64,000 bases of DNA from Pseudoxanthomonas kaohsiungensis. Its GTDB lineage: Bacteria; Pseudomonadota; Gammaproteobacteria; Xanthomonadales; Xanthomonadaceae. A program made the translations under genes and the position numbers. The stretch spans positions 1-64,000 of the forward strand of contig NZ_PDWO01000014.1 in the NCBI RefSeq assembly GCF_010211765.1, in the 5' to 3' direction. The notes under the pieces are model-generated. The model did not search any database. It was given only the letters and a program-made list of their open reading frames with translations, and was not told the DNA's origin. Positions 23,558-33,639 of the stretch are shown in pieces. Positions within the stretch are counted from its first letter, which is position 1, and each line of letters starts with the position of its first letter.

Positions 23558-24946
23558 ATGGTCCGGATCCTGAAGTGGCTGGCCGCGGGCGTCGTCGCCC
23601 TGGCCGTGTTCGTGCTGGCGGTGTATGCGCTTTCGCGCGCGATGGGTCCTACCCGGGGCGAGTCCGCGGCGCTGGCGCTGGTCGATGCGCCGCCGCAGCT
23701 TCCGGACGGGCGCGACGGCTTCGCCGCGCTCTACAGCGTCGGCCACGACGTCCCGCCGGCCGACCAGGCGCGCGTGCTGGCCGAAGACGTGAGGCGTTTC
23801 GCCGCCTCCCCACCGCTGTCGATGGAGCAAGGTGCCTATGCGCCGGGCTGGCGCAGCGTGCTGGACGACTGGCCGAGGCTGGACCCGCAGCAGGCGGGCG
23901 ATCCGCCGTGGTGCGCGCTGCGCGAGCCGGGATGCATCGAGCGGGTGCGCGCGGCGCCCGAGGCCTACGCTGGCCTGATCGAACGCCATGCGGTCCAGCT
24001 CGAGCGCTCCTCGGCGCTGGCCGGGTACGACTATTTCCGCAACCCGTTCGCGGCGCGCCTGGACATGCCGATCCCGGCCTACCAGTCGCTCACCCACCTG
24101 CCCACGCGCAACGCCTGGCGCTTCGCCCGCGGCGAGCTGGACGCAGCGCTTGCCGGTACCTGCGACGGCGTGGCGCTGGGCCGGCGCATGATCGAGTCGG
24201 GCGATTCGCTGATCGCCAGCATGATCGGCGCGGCCCTGGTCCAGGGCCACGCGACCTTGCTGGCCGAGATGCTGGCCGAACTGCCACGCCAGCATCCGCT
24301 GCCGGCGCAATGCTCCGAGGCCGTGGCGCGCCCGCTGGCGCTGGAGCAGGGCGTGTGTCGCGTCATGCTGGGCGAGGGGCGTTTTTCCATCGGCGGCATG
24401 CGTACCCAGGTCACCGGGCAGATCGCCGCGGAGGCGTCCGGCCACGACGTGCCCGCCTGGGGCACGCGCCTGCTGTTCGATCCCGAACGCACCGCCGCGC
24501 GGATGGCGCCGACCTTCGCCTGGTACTGCGGCGACCAGGCCCGCGCGCTGGTCGCCGCGGACCGGCCACTGGCGGACCAGACGCCGCCGCCTTCGCTGTG
24601 GTCGCTGCGCTGCGCCTCCAACCCGGTCGGGTGCATCCTCGCGGACATCGCCCAGCCCGCCTATGCGGATTACGGCGTGCGCCTGCAGGACGCCGGCGCG
24701 CGCCTGCGGACCACGGCGGCGCTGCTGTGGCTGCGCGGGCTCGACGGGCCGATCGACGAGGCCGCGCTGGCGCGGGCGCCGGCACCGCTGCGCAGCCCGG
24801 AGCGGCCGCTGCGGCTGGACCTGGCGACCGGCACCCTCGGCACGGCGCTGTACGAGAAGCCCCGGCCCGGAACCCACGGCCGCGACGGCACCTGGTCGGT
24901 GCCGCTGCCGGGCAGTCGGCTTCAATCGGCTGGCGTGTCGCCCTGA
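23558..24946 (+). CDS. unrecognised membrane-anchored protein
   Basis: A 462-residue protein I cannot assign to a family. Residues 5-27 form one hydrophobic helix (LKWLAAGVVALAVFVLAVYAL), giving an N-terminal anchor with the rest probably periplasmic. The body is helical with scattered cysteines (CALREPGC, AGTCDGVALG, PAQCSEAV, QGVCRVML, AWYCGDQ, SLRCASNPVGC), which could form disulfides. No zinc, nucleotide or protease motif is seen. The ATG at 23558 has a good AGGGGGAAG ribosome site. Its last 25 bases overlap the end of the convergent DUF4442 gene. Codon use matches neighbours. Confidence 0.8.
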   Translation: MVRILKWLAAGVVALAVFVLAVYALSRAMGPTRGESAALALVDAPPQLPDGRDGFAALYSVGHDVPPADQARVLAEDVRRFAASPPLSMEQGAYAPGWRSVLDDWPRLDPQQAGDPPWCALREPGCIERVRAAPEAYAGLIERHAVQLERSSALAGYDYFRNPFAARLDMPIPAYQSLTHLPTRNAWRFARGELDAALAGTCDGVALGRRMIESGDSLIASMIGAALVQGHATLLAEMLAELPRQHPLPAQCSEAVARPLALEQGVCRVMLGEGRFSIGGMRTQVTGQIAAEASGHDVPAWGTRLLFDPERTAARMAPTFAWYCGDQARALVAADRPLADQTPPPSLWSLRCASNPVGCILADIAQPAYADYGVRLQDAGARLRTTAALLWLRGLDGPIDEAALARAPAPLRSPERPLRLDLATGTLGTALYEKPRPGTHGRDGTWSVPLPGSRLQSAGVSP

Positions 24947-25401
24947 GCGGGTCGGCGGTCCGGCTTGCGGCGCACGTAGACCTGCTTGCGTACCCGGGCG
25001 ACGACCTCGCCGCCGGCATCGACGACCTCGTTCTCGAACCAGTGCAGGTATTTGGCGCCGCCCGCCGTGGCCTGGCGGATCTCCGCCAGGACCGCGTCGT
25101 CGATGTCGAAGCGGGCGGATACCGTGCCGCGGCCGGGCTTGAGGAAGTCGATCGCGCCGGACTGGTCCCAGACGTAGTACTCCCGGCCCAGCAACCGCAT
25201 CAGCAGCAGCATCCAGAACGGGTCGGTCATCGCGAACAGGCTGCCGCCGAAGTGTGTGCCCACGTAGTTGCGGTTCCACGGGCGCATCCGCAGCTCGACC
25301 CGCGCGTGCCGCCAGTCCGGCGAGATCGCCGCCACGTGGATGCCGGCGAACAGGAAAGGCGGCCACAGGTTCATGCCGTGGCGCAGGATCGAAGGCTTCA
25401 T
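24922..25401 (-). CDS. DUF4442 (hotdog-fold, thioesterase-like) protein
   Basis: A 159-residue protein of the DUF4442 family, a hotdog fold related to acyl-CoA thioesterases (YiiD C-terminal and PaaI-like). The conserved NRNYVGTHFGGSLFAMTDP block (around residues 43-61) is the hotdog helix region. No catalytic motif is certain, so activity is not claimed. The start at ATG 25401 gives the normal family length; long upstream extensions on the minus strand overlap accD and are rejected. Its 3' end overlaps the convergent upstream gene by 25 bases. Confidence 0.88.
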   Translation of the reverse strand: MKPSILRHGMNLWPPFLFAGIHVAAISPDWRHARVELRMRPWNRNYVGTHFGGSLFAMTDPFWMLLLMRLLGREYYVWDQSGAIDFLKPGRGTVSARFDIDDAVLAEIRQATAGGAKYLHWFENEVVDAGGEVVARVRKQVYVRRKPDRRPAQGDTPAD

Positions 25402-25548
25402 CACGGGACGACGGGGCGGAGGGCGTGCGAGCGTACCATACGAGCCAGTACGGATGCGGTCGCGGCAGGCACCGGCGCGGGGCGCGTGAGCTAGACTGTC
25501 GCCCTTTTCCGGCCGGCGACGGCCCCTGAACGGAACACACCCTTTCGA

Positions 25549-26442
25549 ATGAGCTGGCTCAGCAAATTGATGCCCTCCGGCATCCGCACCGACAACGCCG
25601 CCAACCGCAAGCGCTCCGTGCCCGAAGGCTTGTGGGAGAAGTGCGACCGCTGCGGCGCGGTGTTGTACCGGCCGGAGCTGGAGGAGAACCTGGAGGTCTG
25701 CCCGAAGTGCGACTTCCACATGCCGATCCGGGCCCGCGCCCGCCTGGCCTCGCTGTTCGACCCGGGCAGCACCACCGAGATCGCCGCGACCCTGGCGCCG
25801 ACCGACGTGCTCAAGTTCAAGGATTCCAAGCGCTACGCCGAGCGGATCAAGTCCACCCAGAAGGCCACCGGCGAGTACGACGCGCTGGTGGCGATGCACG
25901 GCCTGCTCAAGGGCCGGCCGCTGGTGGCCAGTTCGTTCGACTTCGCCTACATGGGCGGCTCGATGGGCTCGGTGGTGGGCGAGAAGTTCACCCTGGCCGC
26001 GGAGAAGGCGCTGGAGATCGGGGCGCCGTTCGTGAACTTCTCCGCCAGTGGCGGAGCGCGCATGCAGGAGAGCCTGTTCTCGCTGATGCAGATGGCCAAG
26101 ACCTCCGCCGCACTGGGCAAGCTGCGCGCGGCCGGGCTGCCGTACATCTCGGTGCTGACCCATCCGACCACCGGCGGCGTGTCGGCCTCGTTCGCGATGC
26201 TGGGCGACCTGAACATCGCCGAGCCCGAGGCGCTGATCGGCTTCGCCGGCCCGCGGGTGATCGAGCAGACCGTGCGCGAGAAGCTTCCCGAGGGCTTCCA
26301 GCGTTCGGAATTCCTGCTCGAGCACGGCGCCATCGACCAGATCTGCGATCGCCGCGAACTGCGCGACCGCCTGGCAGGGCTGCTGGCGATGATGATGCGC
26401 CAGCCGCAGCCGGAAGACAGCGACACCCTGGACGCGGCATGA
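25549..26442 (+). CDS. accD: acetyl-CoA carboxylase carboxyltransferase subunit beta
   Basis: A 297-residue subunit that, with AccA, transfers carboxyl from carboxybiotin to acetyl-CoA, the first committed step of fatty acid synthesis. The N-terminal four-cysteine zinc ribbon is complete (Cys32, Cys35, Cys51, Cys54) and the crotonase-like core shows [18 protein letters not shown] and [18 protein letters not shown]. The stop overlaps the glmM start (ATGA), so the two are translationally coupled, linking lipid and cell wall precursor supply. In many gammaproteobacteria accD is beside folC or trpA instead; here it is followed by glmM. TAGACT at 25492-25497 could be a -10 but lacks a clear -35. 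Confidence 0.97.
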   Translation: MSWLSKLMPSGIRTDNAANRKRSVPEGLWEKCDRCGAVLYRPELEENLEVCPKCDFHMPIRARARLASLFDPGSTTEIAATLAPTDVLKFKDSKRYAERIKSTQKATGEYDALVAMHGLLKGRPLVASSFDFAYMGGSMGSVVGEKFTLAAEKALEIGAPFVNFSASGGARMQESLFSLMQMAKTSAALGKLRAAGLPYISVLTHPTTGGVSASFAMLGDLNIAEPEALIGFAGPRVIEQTVREKLPEGFQRSEFLLEHGAIDQICDRRELRDRLAGLLAMMMRQPQPEDSDTLDAA

Positions 26443-27797
26443 GCAGTGCGCGCCGCTACTTCGGTACCGACGGCATTCGCGGCCGGGTCGGCGAGGGCGT
26501 GATCTCCGCCGACTTCGTCCTGCGCCTGGGCAACGCGCTGGGCCGCGTGCTGGCTGCGGGCCAGCCGGTCCGGCGCACGGTGGTGATCGGCAAGGACACC
26601 CGCATTTCCGGCTACATGTTCGAGGCGGCGCTGGAGGCCGGCCTGGTCGCCGCCGGTGTAGACGTGCAGCTGCTGGGGCCGATGCCGACCCCGGCGGTCG
26701 CATTCCTGACCCGCACCCTGGGCGCGGACGCCGGCATCGTCATCAGCGCCTCGCACAACCCGCACTACGACAACGGCATCAAGTTCTTCTCGGCCGAGGG
26801 CGAGAAGCTGGACGACGCCACCGAGCTGGCGATCGAGGCGGCGCTGGACGGCCAGTTCACCACCGTCGGCTCGGAGCAACTGGGCAAGGCGGTGCGCGCG
26901 CGCGACGCGGTCGGCCGCTACATCGAGTTCTGCAAGGCGTCGGTGCCGCGCGGCTTCGACCTGCGCGGGCTGAAGGTCGTTATCGACTGCGCGCATGGCG
27001 CCACGTACCACATCGCTCCGCTGCTGTTCCGCGAGCTGGGCGCCGAGGTCACCGCGATCGGTGCGTCGCCGGACGGACTCAACATCAACGCCGGCGTCGG
27101 CTCGATGCATGTCGACAACCTCGCCGCCAAGGTGCGCGAGACCGGTGCCGACCTGGGCATCGCGTTCGACGGCGACGGCGACCGGGTGCTGATGGCCGAC
27201 GACCTGGGCAACCCGGTCGACGGCGACGGCCTGCTGTACGTACTGGCGCGGGCCTGGCAGGCGAGCGGGCGCCTGCGCGGACCGGTGGTCGGCACGCTGA
27301 TGACGAACTACGGACTGGAAAAGGCGCTGGCCCAGGCCGGCATCCCGTTCCAGCGGGCCAGGGTCGGCGACCGCTATGTCCACCAGGCGCTGGTCGAGAA
27401 CGATGGCGTGCTCGGCGGCGAGGCCTCCGGCCACCTGCTGTGCCTGGACCGGGCCACCACCGGCGATGCGATCGTCAGCGCGTTGCAGGTGCTGGACGTG
27501 CTGCGGCGCAGTGGCCGCAGCCTGCGCGAGGCACTGGACGGGCTGTCCGCGGTGCCGCAGAGGACCATCAACGTGCGCCTGGAAGGTGCCTCGGCCAAGG
27601 CCATCGTGGAAGCCGACGGCGTTCGCGGTGCGCTGGAGGGCGCGCAGGCGGCGGTGCAGGGCAGGGGGCGTGCGTTCCTGCGTCCGTCCGGCACCGAGCC
27701 GGTGGTGCGGGTCACGGTGGAAGCCGACGACGCACTGCTGATGCAGGACACCCTGGACCGCCTGGCCGCCGCCGTGCGCGAGGCCGCGGCGGCCTGA
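26439..27797 (+). CDS. glmM: phosphoglucosamine mutase
   Basis: A 452-residue enzyme converting glucosamine-6-phosphate to glucosamine-1-phosphate for UDP-GlcNAc synthesis in the cytoplasm. The phosphoserine loop is ISASHNPH with the catalytic serine at Ser105, the metal loop is DGDGDRV (about residue 244), the sugar-binding loop is GGEASGH, and the C-terminal phosphate-binding motif is [11 protein letters not shown]. The N-terminus [11 protein letters not shown] is typical. The ATG at 26439 overlaps the accD stop by the ATGA arrangement. Length matches the family (about 445). Confidence 0.97.
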   Translation: MSSARRYFGTDGIRGRVGEGVISADFVLRLGNALGRVLAAGQPVRRTVVIGKDTRISGYMFEAALEAGLVAAGVDVQLLGPMPTPAVAFLTRTLGADAGIVISASHNPHYDNGIKFFSAEGEKLDDATELAIEAALDGQFTTVGSEQLGKAVRARDAVGRYIEFCKASVPRGFDLRGLKVVIDCAHGATYHIAPLLFRELGAEVTAIGASPDGLNINAGVGSMHVDNLAAKVRETGADLGIAFDGDGDRVLMADDLGNPVDGDGLLYVLARAWQASGRLRGPVVGTLMTNYGLEKALAQAGIPFQRARVGDRYVHQALVENDGVLGGEASGHLLCLDRATTGDAIVSALQVLDVLRRSGRSLREALDGLSAVPQRTINVRLEGASAKAIVEADGVRGALEGAQAAVQGRGRAFLRPSGTEPVVRVTVEADDALLMQDTLDRLAAAVREAAAA

Positions 27798-27879
27798 CCG
27801 CGGCCGCCTGCGCAGGATCAAGGACACCCGAACCGCGGCGTGGTCGAATCGCCGCGGACGATCACCCGGAGCACGCACC

Positions 27880-28833
27880 ATGTCTGCACGCATCCCCACC
27901 CTCGACATCACCCGCTTCACGGCGCCGGCCAGCAGCGCCGACCGCGAGGCCTTCATCGCCGAGCTGGGTGCCGCGTACCGCGAGTGGGGCTTCGCCGGCA
28001 TCCGCAACCATGGCATCCCGCAGGCCGGCATCGACGCGGCCTACGATGTGTTCAAGCGTTTCTTTGCGCTGCCCGAAGCGGTGAAGATGAAGTACCACGT
28101 CCCCGGTGGCGGCGGCGCGCGCGGCTACACCCCGTTCGGCGTGGAGACCGCCAAGGGCGCCCGGCACTTCGACCTCAAGGAGTTCTGGCACATCGGCCGC
28201 GAGATCCCGGACGATTCGAAGTACCGGGCGGTGATGCCGCCGAACCTGTGGCCGGAAGAGGTCGCGGGCTTCCGCGAGCACGGCTATGGCCTGTACCGGG
28301 CGCTGGACCAGCTCGGTTCGCGCGTGCTGTCCGCGCTGGCCCTGCACATCGGCCTGCCCGAGCACTGGTTCGCCGACAAGACCGACTCGGGCAACTCGAT
28401 CCTGCGCCCGATCCACTATCCGCCGATCACCGCCGAGGACATCCCCAACGTGCGCGCCGGCGCGCATGAGGACATCAACCTGATCACGCTGCTGGTCGGG
28501 GCCAGCGCTTCGGGCCTGGAAGTGCTGTCGCGCAAGGGCGAGTGGGTGCCGTTCACCGCCGACGCCGACACCATCGTGGTCAACATCGGCGACATGCTGC
28601 AGCGCCTGACCAACCACGTGTATCCGTCGACCACCCATCGCGTGGTGAACCCGCCGGCCGAACAGGCGCGCAAGCCGCGCTACTCGGTGCCGTTCTTCCT
28701 GCACCCGAACCCGGACTTCGTGATCGACGTGCTGCCGTCCACGGTCACCGCGGACAACCCGAGCCGTTACCCCGAGCCGATCACCGCGCAGGGCTACCTC
28801 GAGGAGCGGCTGCGCGAGATCAAGCTCAAGTAG
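27880..28833 (+). CDS. isopenicillin-N-synthase-like 2-oxoglutarate/Fe(II) oxygenase
   Basis: A 317-residue enzyme of the 2OG-Fe(II) oxygenase superfamily (COG3491). The N-terminal DIOX_N region (residues ~3-110) includes YREWGFAGIRNHGIP; the C-terminal jelly roll carries the iron triad His196-x-Asp198 (AHEDIN) and His253 (STTHRVV), and the co-substrate arginine is Arg267 in RYSVPFF. Such enzymes in proteobacteria are of unknown substrate; there is no antibiotic cluster here, so isopenicillin synthesis is not implied. It follows glmM by 82 bases and precedes tpiA by 103 bases; a stem TGTCCTGCG/CGCAGGACA (28859-28885) lies in that second gap. Confidence 0.9.
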   Translation: MSARIPTLDITRFTAPASSADREAFIAELGAAYREWGFAGIRNHGIPQAGIDAAYDVFKRFFALPEAVKMKYHVPGGGGARGYTPFGVETAKGARHFDLKEFWHIGREIPDDSKYRAVMPPNLWPEEVAGFREHGYGLYRALDQLGSRVLSALALHIGLPEHWFADKTDSGNSILRPIHYPPITAEDIPNVRAGAHEDINLITLLVGASASGLEVLSRKGEWVPFTADADTIVVNIGDMLQRLTNHVYPSTTHRVVNPPAEQARKPRYSVPFFLHPNPDFVIDVLPSTVTADNPSRYPEPITAQGYLEERLREIKLK

Positions 28834-28936
28834 CGCCGGGCCCGGGCTGCCCGGCCGGTGTCCTGCGTTGTCAGCGCGCAGGACATCCGTACCGCGCGGT
28901 ATCCTTTCCGGCAATACAGGCTATGCGGGGAAGGGC

Positions 28937-29686
28937 ATGCGTCGCAGGATCGTCGCGGGCAACTGGAAGCTTCACGGGTCGCGTGCGTTCGCCACGTCGC
29001 TGCTCGGCCAGATCGCCGGGGCCGCGCCGGTGCCGGGGGTCGAGCTGGTGGTCCTGCCGCCGCTGCCCTACCTGGGGGACCTGATCGAGGACTTCGAGGG
29101 CACGCCGCTGGCCTTCGGCGCCCAGGACGTGAGCAGCAACGAGCAAGGGGCGTATACCGGCGAGGTCTCCGCCTCGATGCTGGTCGACGTCGGTGCGCGG
29201 TACGGCCTGTGCGGGCATTCGGAGCGGCGCCAGTACCACCACGAAAGCAGCGAGCTGGTCGCGCTGAAGTTCCGCGCGGCCCTCAATGCCGGGCTGAAAC
29301 CGGTGCTGTGCATGGGCGAGGGGCTGGCGCAGCGGGATGCGGGCGAGGCCGAGGCGGTGATCGCCGCCCAGCTGCAGCCGGTCCTGGACCTGGTCGGGGT
29401 GGCGGGGTTCGCCAGTGCGGTCGTGGCCTACGAGCCGGTCTGGGCGATCGGTACCGGCCGGACCGCCACCCCCGAGCAGGCCCAGGCCATGCACGCCTTC
29501 ATCCGTCGCCAGATCGCCGGGCACGATGCTAGAATCGCCGATTCCCTGCCGATCCTCTACGGTGGCAGCGTGAAGCCCGACAACGCCGGCGCGCTCTTCG
29601 CGCAGCCGGACGTAGACGGCGGGCTGATCGGCGGCGCCTCGCTGGTGGCCGCGGATTTCCTGGCCATTGCCCGGTCGGCCGCCTAG
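28937..29686 (+). CDS. tpiA: triosephosphate isomerase
   Basis: A 249-residue TIM-barrel enzyme interconverting dihydroxyacetone phosphate and glyceraldehyde-3-phosphate. Catalytic residues are present: Lys11 (GNWKLHG), His94 (CGHSERR) and Glu166 (AYEPVWAIGTG); the phosphate loop is ILYGGSVKPDN. The start at ATG 28937, with GGGGAAGGG just upstream, matches the family N-terminus; an in-frame ATG at 28868 would add 23 unrelated residues. It heads tpiA-secG-tRNA-Leu-nuo, a conserved arrangement in many gammaproteobacteria. Confidence 0.97.
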   Translation: MRRRIVAGNWKLHGSRAFATSLLGQIAGAAPVPGVELVVLPPLPYLGDLIEDFEGTPLAFGAQDVSSNEQGAYTGEVSASMLVDVGARYGLCGHSERRQYHHESSELVALKFRAALNAGLKPVLCMGEGLAQRDAGEAEAVIAAQLQPVLDLVGVAGFASAVVAYEPVWAIGTGRTATPEQAQAMHAFIRRQIAGHDARIADSLPILYGGSVKPDNAGALFAQPDVDGGLIGGASLVAADFLAIARSAA

Positions 29687-29722
29687 GCCCCGGGGCGAGA
29701 CGAGCAAGTCGAGACGACAAGA

Positions 29723-30175
29723 ATGCTGATGCTGATCCTCAACGTGGTGTACGTGCTGGTGGCGATCGCCATGATCGCGCTGATCCTGCTCCAGCGCGGC
29801 GCCGGCGCCGCCGCCGGCTCCGGGTTTGGCGCCGGTGCCTCGGGCACGGTGTTCGGCGCCCGTGGCGCGTCCAATTTCCTGTCCAAGAGCACCAAGTGGC
29901 TGGCCGTGGTGTTCTTCGGGATCAGCCTGTTCATGGCCTGGTACGCCAGCCACAGCGCCCGCCCGGTGGCGCAGCAGAGCCTGGGCCTGATGGGCGAGCC
30001 GGTCGCGCCGGTGCAGGGTGCCCCGGCCCCGGGCGAGATGCCGGTGCCGCCGCCGGCGCCGGCCGCGACCGAGGTGCCCGCGGCCGCGCCGGTCGCGCCG
30101 CCGGTCGAGAACGCCCCGGTCGACGCCGGGACGGTGCCCGCGCCGCAGCCGGAGGCTGCTCCGCCGGCGCAGTAA
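29723..30175 (+). CDS. secG: preprotein translocase subunit SecG
   Basis: A 150-residue subunit of the SecYEG channel in the inner membrane. Two membrane helices (about residues 2-22 and 54-74) flank the glycine-rich cytoplasmic loop with GSGFGAGASGTVFGARGASN. The last ~65 residues are a Pro/Ala-rich tail with no recognised domain, making it longer than E. coli SecG (110 residues). It is 36 bases after tpiA and 56 bases before tRNA-Leu, and a TACAAT hexamer at 30180-30185 just after its stop could serve the tRNA. Confidence 0.94.
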   Translation: MLMLILNVVYVLVAIAMIALILLQRGAGAAAGSGFGAGASGTVFGARGASNFLSKSTKWLAVVFFGISLFMAWYASHSARPVAQQSLGLMGEPVAPVQGAPAPGEMPVPPPAPAATEVPAAAPVAPPVENAPVDAGTVPAPQPEAAPPAQ

Positions 30176-30231
30176 GGCGTACAATGCGCCGCGCCGCTGG
30201 TCCGGCGCACGTTTGACGACGAGCAAGACAT

Positions 30232-30316
30232 GCCCAGGTGGCGGAATTGGTAGACGCACTACCTTGAGGTGGTAGCGACTTAGGTCGTAGGGGTTCGAGT
30301 CCCCTCTTGGGCACCA
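30232..30316 (+). tRNA. tRNA-Leu (anticodon GAG)
   Basis: An 85-base class II tRNA. The acceptor stem GCCCAGG pairs with CTTGGGC (one G-U), the anticodon stem CTACC/GGTAG holds loop TTGAGGT with anticodon GAG, a variable arm follows (CGACTTAGGTCG), the T-arm contains GGTTCGAGTCCCC, and CCA is encoded. It lies between secG and the nuo operon. Confidence 0.97.
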
Positions 30317-30363
30317 TGTGAAAGCCGCCGCGCCGAGCGCGACGGATCGCGGTACAAGACAAG

Positions 30364-30385
30364 GCCCGCTCGCAGCGGGCTTTTT
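30364..30385 (+). terminator. rho-independent terminator after tRNA-Leu
   Basis: Stem GCCCGCT/AGCGGGC (30364-30370 with 30374-30380), three-base loop, then T5. It separates the tpiA-secG-tRNA transcript from the nuo operon. Confidence 0.9.
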
Positions 30386-30420
30386 CTTTGGATTCGCCGC
30401 ACTGCGGCAACGTGCAAGCG

Positions 30421-30450
30421 TTTACTACCGAGCCGCGCAGCCGCTACAAT
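30421..30450 (+). promoter_or_regulatory. candidate nuo operon promoter
   Basis: TTTACT at 30421-30426 and TACAAT at 30445-30450 are separated by 18 bases, a reasonable sigma70 promoter. It lies after the tRNA terminator and about 155 bases before nuoA, leaving a leader with no obvious riboswitch or FNR palindrome. Confidence 0.5.
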
Positions 30451-30605
30451 TCCGCTGCTGTGCACAATCGCAGCGGACACCGGCACATGCGCCCGTCCGC
30501 GGCATCGCCGGTCACCCGGCGGCGACGACGCAACAGGCGCTCCGCGGCCTTCGCGGAAACTGACCCAAGCCCGGCCTGCCGGGCAGAGGCAAGAGAGAAC
30601 CGCAC

Positions 30606-30962
30606 GTGCTGGCCCAATACCTGCCGACCCTGTTGTTCCTGATCGTGGCCACCGGTATCGGCGTCGCGCTGATCATCGTCGGCCACGTGCTCGGGCCGCG
30701 CCGCCCGGATGCGCAGAAGCTGTCGCCCTACGAGTGCGGCTTCGAGGCGTTCGAGGACGCGCGCATGAAGTTCGACGTGCGCTACTACCTCATCGCGATC
30801 CAGTTCATCGTCTTCGACCTGGAAATCATCTTCATCGTGCCGTGGACCCTCGTGTTCCAGGAGCTGGGACCGCGCGCGCTGGTCACCATGGGCCTGTTCG
30901 TGGGGATGCTCTTCCTCGGCTTCATCTACGTCTGGAAGAAGGGAGCGCTCGAATGGGAGTGA
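30606..30962 (+). CDS. nuoA: NADH-quinone oxidoreductase subunit A
   Basis: A 118-residue membrane-arm subunit of respiratory complex I. Three membrane helices, the conserved loop [20 protein letters not shown] and the acidic helix [11 protein letters not shown] are visible. It starts with GTG at 30606, giving [11 protein letters not shown]. Its 3' end overlaps nuoB by 10 bases. It opens a complete 14-gene nuoA-N operon with separate nuoC and nuoD. Confidence 0.96.
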   Translation: MLAQYLPTLLFLIVATGIGVALIIVGHVLGPRRPDAQKLSPYECGFEAFEDARMKFDVRYYLIAIQFIVFDLEIIFIVPWTLVFQELGPRALVTMGLFVGMLFLGFIYVWKKGALEWE

Positions 30963-31528
30963 TCCAGACCCTCGACCGCCTGATGACCAACCCGATCCCG
31001 GAAGGGCGGGTGGACGACATCCTGCGTCCCGAGGGCGACAACCCGCTGCTGGAGAAGGGCTACGTCACCACCAGCGTCGACGCCCTGGTGAACTGGGCCC
31101 GCACCGGCTCGATGTGGCCGATGACCTTCGGCCTGGCCTGCTGCGCGGTGGAGATGATGCACGCCGGCGCCGCGCGCCTGGACCTGGACCGGTACGGGGT
31201 GGTTTTCCGCCCGTCGCCGCGCCAGTCCGACGTGATGATCGTGGCCGGCACCCTGGTCAACAAGATGGCCCCGGCGCTGCGCAAGGTCTACGACCAGATG
31301 CCCGATCCGAAATGGGTCATCTCGATGGGCAGCTGCGCCAACGGCGGCGGCTACTACCACTATTCCTACTCGGTGGTCCGTGGCTGCGACCGCATCGTGC
31401 CGGTCGACGTCTACGTGCCCGGCTGCCCGCCGACGGCCGAGGCGCTGGTCTACGGCATCCTGCAGTTGCAGAAGAAGATCTGGCGCACGCAGACCGTCGC
31501 CAGGCAAGCCAACACGATAGACCGCTGA
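30953..31528 (+). CDS. nuoB: NADH-quinone oxidoreductase subunit B
   Basis: A 191-residue subunit that binds cluster N2, the last iron-sulfur centre before quinone. The four ligands are visible as Cys63, Cys64 (ACCAVEMM), Cys128 (GSCANGGG) and Cys158 ([10 protein letters not shown]). The ATG at 30953 lies inside the end of nuoA, so the genes are coupled. Length and motifs are typical. Confidence 0.97.
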   Translation: MGVIQTLDRLMTNPIPEGRVDDILRPEGDNPLLEKGYVTTSVDALVNWARTGSMWPMTFGLACCAVEMMHAGAARLDLDRYGVVFRPSPRQSDVMIVAGTLVNKMAPALRKVYDQMPDPKWVISMGSCANGGGYYHYSYSVVRGCDRIVPVDVYVPGCPPTAEALVYGILQLQKKIWRTQTVARQANTIDR

Positions 31529-31561
31529 ACCCACGCCCTTCTTTGGAATACGCCAAGCCCC

Positions 31562-32314
31562 ATGGCCGAGCCAGCAGCCTCCTTCGCCCAACGACTGCGC
31601 GACCGCTTCGCGGACGCCGTGGTGACCGTGGCCGAACCCCGTGGCGAGATCACCCTGGAGACCGCAGGCCATGAATGGCTGCCGCTGTGCCAGGCGCTGC
31701 GCGACGAGTTCGGCTTCGAACAGCTGACCGCGGTCAGTGGCATCGACTACCTGGGTTACGGCAGCGACGAGTGGGACACCGACGGCGTCTCCTCCGGCGG
31801 CTTCAGCCGTGGCGTGGAAGGCAAGGGCACCGGCCGCTTCGGCTGGGGCGAGCGCCCCAGCCAGGAAGACGGCGGCGCGATCACTCCCATCGAGGCGCCG
31901 CAGCGTCGCTTCGCCGCGGTCCTGCACCTGATTTCCTACGCCAACAACCAGCGCGTCCGCGTCCGCGGCTTCGCGCCCGACGACGCGCTGCCGATGGTGG
32001 CCTCGGTCACCGGCATCTGGCCGGGCGCCAACTGGTTCGAGCGCGAGGCGTTCGACCTGTACGGCATCGTCTTCGAAGGCCATCCGGACCTGCGCCGGAT
32101 CCTCACCGACTACGGCTTCGTCGGCCATCCGTTCCGCAAGGACTTCCCGCTGATCGGCAACGTCGAGGTGCGCTACGACGAAGAGCGCAAGCGCGTGGTC
32201 TACGAGCCGGTCACCTCGGTCGAGCCGCGCGTGGGCGTGCCGCGCGTGATCCGCGACGACGCCCGCTACCAGACCGCCGCCGGCGAAGCCGCCCAGCGGG
32301 AGGCCGCCAAGTGA
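31562..32314 (+). CDS. nuoC: NADH-quinone oxidoreductase subunit C
   Basis: A 250-residue peripheral-arm subunit (30 kDa type). The conserved C-terminal part shows [20 protein letters not shown] and [23 protein letters not shown]. Between the N-terminal [14 protein letters not shown] strand and [13 protein letters not shown] lies a Gly/Ser/acidic segment of about 45 residues (roughly residues 65-110, including [13 protein letters not shown]) that the ~200-residue homologues lack. The stop overlaps the nuoD GTG start. Confidence 0.95.
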   Translation: MAEPAASFAQRLRDRFADAVVTVAEPRGEITLETAGHEWLPLCQALRDEFGFEQLTAVSGIDYLGYGSDEWDTDGVSSGGFSRGVEGKGTGRFGWGERPSQEDGGAITPIEAPQRRFAAVLHLISYANNQRVRVRGFAPDDALPMVASVTGIWPGANWFEREAFDLYGIVFEGHPDLRRILTDYGFVGHPFRKDFPLIGNVEVRYDEERKRVVYEPVTSVEPRVGVPRVIRDDARYQTAAGEAAQREAAK

Positions 32315-33639
32315 GCGCACAGATGACGCCCGACACCACCATCCACCAGGCAGGCGCCGCGTTCGCCAGCAATCCCGGCGAGGCCAGGCAGGAAATCCGC
32401 AACTACACCATGAACTTCGGCCCGCAGCACCCGGCCGCGCATGGCGTGCTGCGCCTGATCCTGGAGATGGACGGCGAGACCATCGTCCGCGCCGACCCGC
32501 ACGTGGGCCTGCTCCACCGCGGCACCGAGAAGCTGGCCGAGTCCAAGCCATTCAACCAGTCGATCGGTTACATGGACCGCCTGGACTACTGCTCGATGAT
32601 GTGCAACGAGCACGCCTACGTGCGCGCGATCGAGGCCCTGATGGGAATCGAGGCTCCCGAGCGCGCCCAGTACATCCGCACGATGTTCGACGAGATCACC
32701 CGGATCCTGAACCACCTGATGTGGCTGGGCTCCAACGCGCTGGACCTGGGCGCGATGGCGGTGTTCCTGTACGCGTTCCGCGAGCGCGAAGAGCTGATGG
32801 ACGTGTACGAGGCGGTCAGCGGCGCGCGCATGCACGCGACCTACTACCGGCCCGGCGGCGTCTACCGCGACCTGCCCGACCGCATGCCCAAGTACAAGGA
32901 ATCGCCCTGGCACAAGGGCGCCAAGCTCAAGCGCTTCAACGAGGCCCGCGAGGGCTCGATGCTGGACTACGTCGAGCACTTCACCCGCGAGTTCCCCAAG
33001 CGCGTGGACGAGTACGAGACGCTGTTGACCGACAACCGCATCTGGAAGCAGCGCACCGTCGGCATCGGCGTGATCAGCCCGGAGCAGGCCAAGGCCTGGT
33101 CGATGACCGGCGTGATGCTGCGCGGTTCGGGCATCGCCTGGGACCTGCGCAAGAAGCAGCCCTACGCCAAGTACGACAGCGTCGATTTCGACATTCCGCT
33201 CGGCACCCACGGCGACTGCTACGACCGTTACCTGGTCCGGGTCGCCGAGATGCGCCAGTCCAACCGCATCATCGCCCAGTGCGTGGAGTGGCTGAAGGCC
33301 AACCCCGGCCCGGTCATGGTCCAGAACTTCAAGGTCGCCCCTCCCAAGCGCGAGGAGATGAAGGACGACATGGAAGCGCTGATCCACCACTTCAAGCTGT
33401 TCTCCGAGGGCTACTGCGTGCCGGCCGGCGAGACCTACGCCGCGGTCGAGGCCCCCAAGGGCGAGTTCGGCTGCTACCTGGTTTCCGACGGCGCCAACAA
33501 GCCGTTCCGCGTGCACCTGCGCGCCCCCGGCTTCGCGCACCTGTCCTCGATGGACGAGATCGTGCGCGGCCACATGCTGGCCGACGTCGTCGCCATGATC
33601 GGTACTTATGACCTTGTATTCGGTGAGGTGGATCGATGA
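32311..33639 (+). CDS. nuoD: NADH-quinone oxidoreductase subunit D
   Basis: A 442-residue 49 kDa-type subunit that forms the quinone-binding site with NuoB. Landmarks are [42 protein letters not shown] and [10 protein letters not shown]. The GTG at 32311 overlapping the nuoC stop is chosen because GGGAGG lies seven bases before it; an ATG at 32323 is an alternative four codons in. It is not fused to nuoC, unlike in E. coli. Confidence 0.96.
   Translation: MSAQMTPDTTIHQAGAAFASNPGEARQEIRNYTMNFGPQHPAAHGVLRLILEMDGETIVRADPHVGLLHRGTEKLAESKPFNQSIGYMDRLDYCSMMCNEHAYVRAIEALMGIEAPERAQYIRTMFDEITRILNHLMWLGSNALDLGAMAVFLYAFREREELMDVYEAVSGARMHATYYRPGGVYRDLPDRMPKYKESPWHKGAKLKRFNEAREGSMLDYVEHFTREFPKRVDEYETLLTDNRIWKQRTVGIGVISPEQAKAWSMTGVMLRGSGIAWDLRKKQPYAKYDSVDFDIPLGTHGDCYDRYLVRVAEMRQSNRIIAQCVEWLKANPGPVMVQNFKVAPPKREEMKDDMEALIHHFKLFSEGYCVPAGETYAAVEAPKGEFGCYLVSDGANKPFRVHLRAPGFAHLSSMDEIVRGHMLADVVAMIGTYDLVFGEVDR

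Noticed and set aside
27880-28833. Isopenicillin N synthase in an antibiotic cluster
   Set aside because: Only the superfamily fold and iron triad match; neighbours are glmM and tpiA, with no peptide synthetase.
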